Assembly (NCBI GenBank): GCA_964506325.1
Contig: CAZDLO010000016.1
Location: 1-47,396 of the forward strand
Direction: 5' to 3'
DNA length: 47,396 nucleotides
Origin: CAINVV01 sp964506325
GTDB lineage: Bacteria > Bacteroidota > Bacteroidia > Bacteroidales > Prolixibacteraceae
The position numbers were made by a program, and so were the translations under genes. Every line of letters begins with the position of its first letter. Position 1 is the stretch's first letter. The notes under the pieces were generated by a model. It searched no databases. It worked only from the letters and a program-made list of their open reading frames with translations, and was not told the DNA's origin. This document shows, in pieces, positions 7,559 through 14,488 of this stretch.

Positions 7559-9581
7559 TAAGTCATTTTCAATACCAGGGCACGGTTTTTAACGAACCAG
7601 GTTTCCGGGAAATAGTTGTCTGTGTATACGAGGAACAGGTCAGAGACTGGTTTGTAACGCCACTGAAAGCGGGAATTGATATTCAGGTTTTTCGCCTGTT
7701 GGTTGTATTGCACATAAGTTGTGAAAAANNNNNNNNNNNNNNNNNNNNNNNNNNNNNNNNNNNNNNNNNNNNNNNNNNNNNNNNNNNNNNNNNNNNNNNN
7801 NNNNNNNNNNNNNNNNNNNNNNNNNNNNCTCCCTGGTTTGTTGGATCAAAATCCCTTCTCAACAGAACAAACATGTAATTGGATTTGAATTCCATATGAG
7901 TTCTGTCCTTGAAGTTGACAATATAATCAAACCCAAGTTCACGTTCTGTCAGTTTCATAGTTCCTGGCTGGTAAAAATTATCCACTTCAGTGAAGAACCC
8001 GTGATTTTCGATTTTGCCTTGCCTGGGATAGAATTTGGTGGTCAGCCTGGGGTTGATCCGAAGATAATCGGTACGCGGGACGTAGCCTGTTTCTGCATTG
8101 AATTGTTTCCCTATGTATACCTGGTTCAGTTCGACCAGGTGGGTTTTCCGGGAATAAACGATGTTAAGGCCTTGTACATATTCCTGTGCGGGATCGGCGT
8201 TTTGCGTGAAAGATTTCTGCCCGTACAATTTGGCATTCCAGAAATTATCCCTGCTTGCCAGGTTGTATTCAAGTCCGGCAACGCGGTTATAGAGGTTGCC
8301 TTCCCAGGATGAAGGCGCATTTATTTGCTGCTTGTTGACAAAGATGGCACCTATGTTGGAACGGGAAAACACTTTCTTCTGCAGGGAAGCTACGAAAAAA
8401 TTGCGGGCAAGGTAATCTCCTTCAGCGGTGGATTGCATGTCCATCATCCCTATCCGCCAATCATGGCCGAGTTTGCCACTTAGCCTGGCACCACCCTGGA
8501 CCGGAGCATCCAGGCCGATTCTTCTCGAAAAGAAAGGTCTTACATTTGGAGTGCCGAAATTGGCGAAGAGATCGCTGTTTTCCAGGAAAAACTGTCTCTT
8601 TTCAGGGAAATAGAGTTCGAAACGTTCCAGGTTTGTAACCTGATCATCCACTTCTGCCTGGGAGAAATCAGGATTATAGGTCAGATCGAGATTCAGGGAA
8701 CTGGAGAGGCCTACCTTGGCATCAAAACCAAAATCCCTGTCGTACGCGACGGGTTTACTTTTTTCGTAATTTTTGGAGACGCTTCCGTAGAGATAGGGAA
8801 TCACAGAGAGCCTGATTCCGGATTTTGGGGGAGGTGTGTCAAAAATTACCTGGCCTGCATAAGCCAGAGAGGCAGTCGGAAATTGCCTCGGGACCGGGGC
8901 CCATGCCGACTTTTCGTTAAGTTTCAGGTCAAGTCGGGAAAACTGAATATTCCAGTGATCAACATTGCTTTTGTACCGAATAGATTTGAAAGGGATTCTC
9001 ATCTCCGTGATCCATTTGTCCGGATAATTTTTTGTTTTGGATTCCCACTTGCTGTCCCAATTCCAGTTAACCAGGTAACCGCTGCTCATTGTTCCGTCAC
9101 AAATGGCACCGGCAGCATTGGTACCAAATGCAAATCCTGTTGTCTGATCATTGAACGGGTCGAGAAAAACCAGGAAGTTATCATTGTTGCTAAAGGTAAA
9201 ATCCCTCCTTAAAGATTCTACCAGGCGTCTGCCGGCGAGGGTATCGTGAAATATTACCGCCAGGTAAAGCGCTTTGTCGTCAAAGGTCATCTTGATCTCT
9301 GATTTGGCTGCAGAATGGCCTGTGTCATAAGGAAGTACCATGTAAAAATTTCTGGCAGTCTCCGCTGTTTGCCACTCCTTTTCCTGTATGTCTCCGTCCA
9401 GCGTGATAGGTCCGTCAGTTTTCCTGATATGAATTTTATAATCCTGGTTGACAGTTTTATTTTGGGGGATAGTATCCTTGGGTCTGTTGGCAGACCTTTG
9501 CGAATTGCGGTTTTCAGCTACAGCGGTTGTATTGAAAAGGAAGACAGACAGTATGAGGGAAGCTGAAAATAGATTCGTCAT
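7546..9581 (-). CDS. DUF5916 / CBM9-like outer-membrane protein, interrupted by assembly gap
   Basis: The N-terminus has a signal peptide (to about residue 22), then a CBM9-like beta-sandwich typical of DUF5916 proteins (DGPITLDGDIQEKEWQTAE at about 55-73) and a long beta-strand-rich C-terminal part with the motif LERFELYFPEKRQFFLEN. The frame runs into the N block at 7829. Past the gap, a different frame from 7728 to the TAA at 7546 continues with FFTTYVQYNQQAKNLNINSR and ends KMTYWFN, a C-terminus typical of this family. So the gene really ends at 7546 and the 100 N are a placeholder: the missing length must be 2 modulo 3. From family memory I would expect roughly 90-100 residues lost. Function is unknown; the layout suggests a surface carbohydrate-binding barrel. 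It follows the propeller lipoprotein gene by 34 bases, so the two are probably co-transcribed. Confidence 0.85.
7729..7828. other. Assembly gap of 100 N
   Basis: Exactly 100 N, the usual symbol for a scaffold gap of unknown size. It lies inside the DUF5916 gene and shifts its frame artificially. Confidence 0.98.
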
Positions 9582-9615
9582 AGTTTGGCAGTGAAGTCAC
9601 TAAAATACTAAAATG

Positions 9616-11880
9616 TTACTGCCCGGATTTTATAACCCCCAGGTACCTTCCCATCCAATAAGGCAATAACCAAACATCTCCTGCACTGATGAGGGAAGTT
9701 CCGTCCCCTCTTGAATCCAGCGTGAATATTTCACCGTTATGCCGGTACAGGGGTAATTCAGACAATGGAAGCAATTCGCTGGTGGTTTGACTTCTGAAAT
9801 TGGCAGGCAGCAATTCAATATCTTTCCGGTTGGAGTTGGTAACAGCCCAGTTACGCATGTCCAGGGGGTAGGATTGCAGAAAACGGACCGACCTGTCGAG
9901 GTCAAACTCTTTCGCACCGGTAGATGCATAGATTAAATTCCACAACCCATTTCCTTCCGGCCGTTCAATGTTCCAGTGATCCTGGATTGCAGACTTGTAT
10001 TTAACCTTTAGCTCGGGCGAGAAGGCATATTTGTACAATTCCTGGTAAGCCAGGAAATACATTTCGTCGTCTGAATGGTTCCATTTGCTGGTGAGAATCC
10101 GGCTCAGCGTATCAGCATCTGATTGGCCGATTTCTGAGAAAGGCCTGGTAAGGTTTTCCAGATAACCATGTTTTTCCATCAATTCATAGGCCTTCTCCTT
10201 GTAAACAGGCTTTTCGGTAAAATGCCAGGCTGCCTGCAGAAAGGCGATGATATTGGAAGAATAGAGTTTGCGGTCGTTGACATTTTTGGCAAAATTGTTT
10301 ACATAGGCAGGATTCCATTTCCCCCATAGGGTTGGTTGCCCGTCGATATCGATGAGGTAAAAATCATTTTTGACAATGTATCCAACCAGGTCATCCAGGC
10401 ATTTCAGGGCCCTTTCTTTCCACTCCTTATCATCGGCAAGTTCAAGGATTGTTGTGAGGGCAAAGAGTTGACCGACTGTCTGATCACTACTGGCAGTAGA
10501 TCTCCAGGTCCAGTTGGCATGATCTGCAGCAGGGAGCCATAAACTTGCGGGTGAGCCGGAAAGGAGTTCCCTTTTTTCCCAGCCAGGTTTTCGAACGGTA
10601 TCAACTTTGTAATCCCGTTCAAAGCTCCTGGCAAATAATCCGGGCCGGCCGGTCACGGTAAAGAGCCTTTCCATGGCCTCAAAGGATTCGTAAGCATTCT
10701 GCAGTGCTTCTTCAGAACCAGTTACCTTGTAACGGTAAAGCTGGCTGGCAAGGTACATGGATGTCCACAGGTTGTCGCTTGGCTGTGCAGAGGTAAGACC
10801 AGATGAGAAGTTGTTTACCAGCCTGGAAGAACTGCAGTTGAACCCATACCGTATATTTTTTTCACGAACCTGTTTTTCGTAGAACATTGCTTTTTCTTCA
10901 AGCGTCATCATCCTGCGGCAGATTTTTCCTATTCCTTTTTGCGTTAATACCAGGATTGAATTCTCCGGGCCGGCTTCAAGAGCCAAAACATGGTTGTCCG
11001 GAAGCCATCTGCCTCCTGCGTAATAGCTGTATTGACCGCCTTCGTTCATTCGGAATGCCCCGCATCCGGATCCAAACCAAAGCTGTCCGTCAATTTCCCG
11101 GATAGCGGTAATATCTGTGCATGGAAGTTTTGTTACCATTTCCTTTCCGGGAAGAATCAGGTAACCGGTTGATGTGCCAATAATTGTCTTGTTTCCTGCC
11201 ATTCCGGAAGCGCAGGTGATTCCTTTTCCTGTATAAATCTCTTTTATCGGTTGCCCCGGAAGGTATTCGCCAACCTTATCGTCAGATACCAGGAGGAAGC
11301 ATTTTCTCTCAGTGAGGTAACTTATTTGCTTAAGTCCGCTGAAAGTTCCGGTCCACAAAATTTTGCTGGTTCTGTCCAGGTACAGCACTTTTTCACCGTC
11401 TGAAATCAGGAAGTGGAAATCATCTCCACCAGCCAGCAACCGTGCGTTTTCAAGTCCATGGCTGACCTGGTATTTTCCTGCCCAGGCATTGCTGAAAATC
11501 TGCCTGTCATCAAGGTATACTGTCTGGTTGTGATAGGTGGTGATGGCTTTAATTTTTTTGGTCGTCAGTTGCGGATAGGCTACATCCGGGGTCAGTCCTC
11601 CATCAAAGAAAATACTTCCATTATCAGGCACCATGACTCCATGGTTAGTCAATAACCTGATCTGACCGTCACGGTTTGCGGAAACAGCCAGCATCGAAGC
11701 CTGTTGTGTATTGTCAGCCAGGTACCTGATGCTGAATTCCTGTTCGAAAGGTTTGTCCTGGTAATATGGTTGAAGCGAGTCACTGGCAGTGGAATGGGTT
11801 TGAACACTTTTGCGGTCAGCGCAGGCAACCATGCATAACACAGCAACGGATAGCAAAAGATACCCTTTGAATTGTCTCAT
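9616..11880 (-). CDS. Lipoprotein with beta-propeller and helical-toroid domains
   Basis: 754 residues; signal ends in LCMVACAD (lipobox Cys20). Residues about 45-320 hold repeated short beta units (for example ILWTGTFSGLKQISYL, LWFGSGCGAFRMNEGGQYSYY, YLDDRQIF) like a two-component-regulator-type propeller. Residues about 345-750 are helical, with DNLWTSMYLASQLYRYKVTG, RPGLFARSFERD and many WTW/NWTWR aromatic motifs, as in six-hairpin (alpha/alpha) glycosidase or lyase folds. No catalytic family can be named with certainty. It precedes the DUF5916 gene by 34 bases in the same direction. It may be a surface glycan-binding or glycan-cleaving protein; this is inference from fold and neighbours only. 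Confidence 0.7.
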   Translation of the reverse strand: MRQFKGYLLLSVAVLCMVACADRKSVQTHSTASDSLQPYYQDKPFEQEFSIRYLADNTQQASMLAVSANRDGQIRLLTNHGVMVPDNGSIFFDGGLTPDVAYPQLTTKKIKAITTYHNQTVYLDDRQIFSNAWAGKYQVSHGLENARLLAGGDDFHFLISDGEKVLYLDRTSKILWTGTFSGLKQISYLTERKCFLLVSDDKVGEYLPGQPIKEIYTGKGITCASGMAGNKTIIGTSTGYLILPGKEMVTKLPCTDITAIREIDGQLWFGSGCGAFRMNEGGQYSYYAGGRWLPDNHVLALEAGPENSILVLTQKGIGKICRRMMTLEEKAMFYEKQVREKNIRYGFNCSSSRLVNNFSSGLTSAQPSDNLWTSMYLASQLYRYKVTGSEEALQNAYESFEAMERLFTVTGRPGLFARSFERDYKVDTVRKPGWEKRELLSGSPASLWLPAADHANWTWRSTASSDQTVGQLFALTTILELADDKEWKERALKCLDDLVGYIVKNDFYLIDIDGQPTLWGKWNPAYVNNFAKNVNDRKLYSSNIIAFLQAAWHFTEKPVYKEKAYELMEKHGYLENLTRPFSEIGQSDADTLSRILTSKWNHSDDEMYFLAYQELYKYAFSPELKVKYKSAIQDHWNIERPEGNGLWNLIYASTGAKEFDLDRSVRFLQSYPLDMRNWAVTNSNRKDIELLPANFRSQTTSELLPLSELPLYRHNGEIFTLDSRGDGTSLISAGDVWLLPYWMGRYLGVIKSGQ

Positions 11881-12203
11881 AATATTGGTAGTAGTTAAAA
11901 CATAGCGAAGATAACGAAATATCGTTACATGGTAAGCAGCAGTTTGATATAAAAGAAGTCGGAGAGTTGAGACTGGTATTACCCTCCAGGTATTTTTGCC
12001 TGGACCGGAAAATCTTCAGGGACGCGCCAAACGAGGCATTATATGGCCTGTTAAGAATTGATTTTAAGAAGGGGATTGTCCGTGTAAAAACAAATCCTGC
12101 TGCCATATTTGGCAGCAGGATTAATTAATCAGGCAGAGCCCGGGTATTAAAGAAGCTATTCAGAATAATCAAGGGTATTACACTTTAAATAGCCTGTTAT
12201 TTT
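11881..12203. other. Intergenic region upstream of the propeller gene
   Basis: 323 bases without a convincing gene. It contains the terminator at 12093-12122. No exact TAnnTTTG element for the propeller gene was found. Confidence 0.6.
12080..12122 (-). terminator. Intrinsic terminator after the 85-residue gene
   Basis: A perfect 13-bp stem (12093-12105 with 12110-12122) with a 4-base loop. Read on the minus strand the stem is followed by TGTTTTTACA, a U-rich tail. It lies about 80 bases after the stop codon at 12204, so it should end transcription of the small minus-strand gene. Confidence 0.75.
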
Positions 12204-12461
12204 TTAGTTGGCCCTGTATAGGCAAAGATCAACGATATCGAAATAACTGTTTTTTCTTGCAGTTTCTGGATCTTTTTGAGATTTCGTGGCAGTCAGGATT
12301 TCCTGGAGGTCTTTATCTGAAAGCATTTCTGATTTATTCTCCTTAACCAGTGCTTCGAGCAATGGTTTAACCCTTTCCATGAAAGCTTCAGGAGTAGTTG
12401 ACTGGTGAAAAAGAATTTCTGCTTCAGTCTGCAGCCATCTGGTAAAAAGGTCTGAATTCAT
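12204..12461 (-). CDS. Small hypothetical protein (85 residues)
   Basis: Not a recognised family. The protein is soluble, rich in Glu and Lys, mostly helical in appearance (FTRWLQTEAEILFHQ, AFMERVKPLLEALVKE), with no signal peptide or membrane segment. Support for it being real: a TATATTTG -7-like element about 60 bases upstream on the minus strand and a strong intrinsic terminator about 80 bases downstream, which make it a single-gene transcript. It sits between the GH38 remnant and the propeller lipoprotein with no obvious functional tie to either. Confidence 0.5.
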   Translation of the reverse strand: MNSDLFTRWLQTEAEILFHQSTTPEAFMERVKPLLEALVKENKSEMLSDKDLQEILTATKSQKDPETARKNSYFDIVDLCLYRAN

Positions 12462-12521
12462 GGCGTCGAGTTTAATTTGTGGCAGCCAGTTTCCCGGCCA
12501 ATTCTGTCAAATTGTGTAAAA

Positions 12522-12529
12522 CAAATATA
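12522..12529 (-). promoter_or_regulatory. -7 promoter element before the 85-residue gene
   Basis: Minus-strand TATATTTG matches TAnnTTTG. No TTTG was found at the usual distance upstream. A start near 12515 would give a leader of about 54 bases. Confidence 0.4.
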
Positions 12530-12721
12530 TATCGGGCCTCCTATCAGGATGGTAAGGGGTTCGGAGAAAAGGAGTAGTAAAAACAATGATTTCTATGTAG
12601 GGGAAATGACTACAAAATGAGATTTTATGCAGATGTTTGATATGGATATTCCTACAAAAAAAAGTGCCGGCATTCTGCTTTTAGCAGAGACCAGCAGCAT
12701 TGCTATTGTGCAAATTATTAT

Positions 12722-13212
12722 TTATCCCGCTGTACTCCTGAGCTTAAAACGTCCGTTTTCTTTGAAGTCATCAGACATAGGTTGGAGTAATATTATATCA
12801 TCAGAATTTTCCTTGGCCACTGTCAATGCAAATATTTTAATCTGGTCGTTGTCAGGCAAGGTAAGTGTTGCAGATTGAGCACGTACTTGAAGATGTAGCA
12901 ATAGTTATAGGGTTCGTTTCTTGTTGGGTATCCGAAATGTGTGTGTGAGGAAAACCATGCGATGTTATCATTTTTAACAAATAGCTCCTTCATTCCGATC
13001 ACTGTAGCGTCATCGAGGTCGAATTTTCTCTGGTAGTGCTGGCCAATAAACCCTGACCATTCTGCAATATTCAGATTTATGGACATATTGCCGGTACTGA
13101 AAACCCCGGTTGGATCTTCGGTGGCAACAGCCAGAATGTAAAGTTTATTGGATTCTCCTTCAGGCAATTGAATAACCTGCCCTTTGCAGGAAATTCCCAT
13201 TGTTGGAGACAA
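12722..13212 (-). pseudogene. Remnant of a GH38 alpha-mannosidase C-terminus, frameshifted
   Basis: The minus-strand frame from 13212 begins without ATG (TTG) and encodes GISCKGQVIQLPEGESNKLY, then EWSGFIGQHYQRKF, then NIAWFSSHTHFGYPTRNEPY and CYIFKYVLNL, matching the C-terminal beta-sandwich of bacterial GH38-type alpha-mannosidases as I know them. That frame stops at 12823, but a neighbouring frame continues ATLTLPDNDQIKIFALTVAK and ends in GRFKLRSTAG with a TAA at 12722-12724. So the last ~160 residues of an otherwise absent ~1000-residue enzyme are present with one frameshift. The fragment begins only about 20 bases after the BASS transporter stop codon, which suggests a deletion joined the transporter end to the mannosidase end. 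It is probably not functional. Confidence 0.75.
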
Positions 13213-13219
13213 TCTCCAA
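13203..13219. repeat. 7-bp hairpin at the transporter/GH38-remnant junction
   Basis: TTGGAGA (13203-13209) pairs with TCTCCAA (13213-13219) around a 3-base loop. It is at the end of the BASS gene and exactly where the GH38 remnant begins. No U-tract follows, so it may be chance, a weak terminator or a trace of the rearrangement. Confidence 0.4.
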
Positions 13220-13233
13220 TATCAGGTATTCTT

Positions 13234-14142
13234 TCAGGAGGTAAATTCTCCTAATATTTTGATTTTATTGGTTCTCTTGATTACCCAGGTATAGAAGATG
13301 GCGGTCCAGAATGAAAAAAGGGCATAGATAAGGGATGGCTTCACCATGTCCTGATTTTGAAGCAGGGTGCCTGCCACCAAAAATGCCAGCGTGGTATTCT
13401 GGACTGCTGCCTCAATACCGATCGTGTAGGAGTTTCTGACGCCAAGCTTGTTTGCCCTGCCTAACCGGTAACCCCATAAGATTGAGAGCGCATTCACCAA
13501 AAGTGCATATGGCAGTATGACAAGTACCTCACTGGCAGTGACTCCTGTGCCTCCACTGGTCTCGGCAGCAAAGAATTTGATGATAAAGACTACTCCAAGG
13601 GCAACCAATAAAGCCATTTTCAGCGGGCGTTGGGAATTGATGGCAAACACCGGGTACCTGGATCTTACGAAAACACCAATAAGTGCAGGCACGATGGTGA
13701 CAGAAAAGATCTGGATAATGGTTTCAACATAGGAAAGCTGTATTTCGGTTGTTTTGCCATAATAAAAGACCAGGCTCAGGTTGACAATTAAAGGAATGGT
13801 TATCAGGGTGATGAAACTATTGATGGAGGTAAATGTTATGGAAAGGGCGGCATTTCCCTTGAAAAAATAGGTAAGGAACCCGGAAACTGTTCCTCCGGGA
13901 CAGGTTGAGAGAATTATCAGTCCGACTTTAAAGGGCAAGGGAAGATTGGAGAAATAGGTGACTGTAAATGATATTACAGGCAGGACAATTATCTGGGAGG
14001 ACAAACCAATGATCAGCGATTTGGGATAAAAGAATACATTTTTGAAACTTGTAGTGGTAAGGGAAAGACCCACTCCAAACATGATAAAGGCCAGAACAAG
14101 GCTGATCATTATATCAATAAAGTGATAGTGGGGAAGTTCCAT
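13234..14142 (-). CDS. BASS-family sodium-dependent transporter
   Basis: 302 residues, about nine to ten hydrophobic segments, no signal peptide. Family motifs: CPGGTVSGFLTYFFKGNAAL at about 81-100 and GIEAAVQNTTLAFLVAG at about 242-258, the second carrying the Glu/Gln pair that binds sodium in BASS proteins. Members move bile acids, pantoate, pyruvate or other organic anions with sodium; the substrate here cannot be told. The start ATG at 14142 gives a normal N-terminus for the family. Neighbours are the GH92 gene (upstream, 346 bases away) and the GH38 remnant (downstream). A link to mannose use is not shown. Confidence 0.88.
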   Translation of the reverse strand: MELPHYHFIDIMISLVLAFIMFGVGLSLTTTSFKNVFFYPKSLIIGLSSQIIVLPVISFTVTYFSNLPLPFKVGLIILSTCPGGTVSGFLTYFFKGNAALSITFTSINSFITLITIPLIVNLSLVFYYGKTTEIQLSYVETIIQIFSVTIVPALIGVFVRSRYPVFAINSQRPLKMALLVALGVVFIIKFFAAETSGGTGVTASEVLVILPYALLVNALSILWGYRLGRANKLGVRNSYTIGIEAAVQNTTLAFLVAGTLLQNQDMVKPSLIYALFSFWTAIFYTWVIKRTNKIKILGEFTS

Positions 14143-14488
14143 GGTGAATATTTCAGTTAGAAATTTCCTGTTTATATTTTGAAAGATGAATCATTTGCAA
14201 CCATTGTATCCCTTGCTGTTGATGCAGGGTACGGGTCAGATCCTGTACATTTTCCCATTGCAGATACATGCCGGCTGCTCAAAGATATTCCTGTCAATGC
14301 ACAAGGTGCAGCAAAACCCGGAAGAACCACATTAAAGCCTGAAAATTTTCTCACTTATTAGTCTTTTGAATGAAATAAATGTATGATTTATCCTTGTTAA
14401 GTTTTATTAAATGATCCCCGCAATTTAAACTTTAATCCAATTTGTCGGCAAGATATAAAATGGGCTGATCATTGCCGTTTATTTATTT
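14143..14488. other. Intergenic region upstream of the BASS gene
   Basis: 346 bases. It holds overlapping 60-codon open frames on both strands (14172-14361) that match nothing I know. Minus-strand TATCTTTG at 14280-14287 fits a -7 element for the BASS gene, but no -33 partner at normal spacing was seen. Confidence 0.5.

Noticed and set aside
12627..12878. 83-codon plus-strand open frame
   Set aside because: It is the complement of the GH38 remnant, which has real protein similarity on the minus strand.
14172..14361. Overlapping 60-codon open frames on both strands, one with a faint AraC-like stretch (DAGYGSDPVHF)
   Set aside because: Too short and too weak to claim a regulator remnant; no further helix-turn-helix residues line up.
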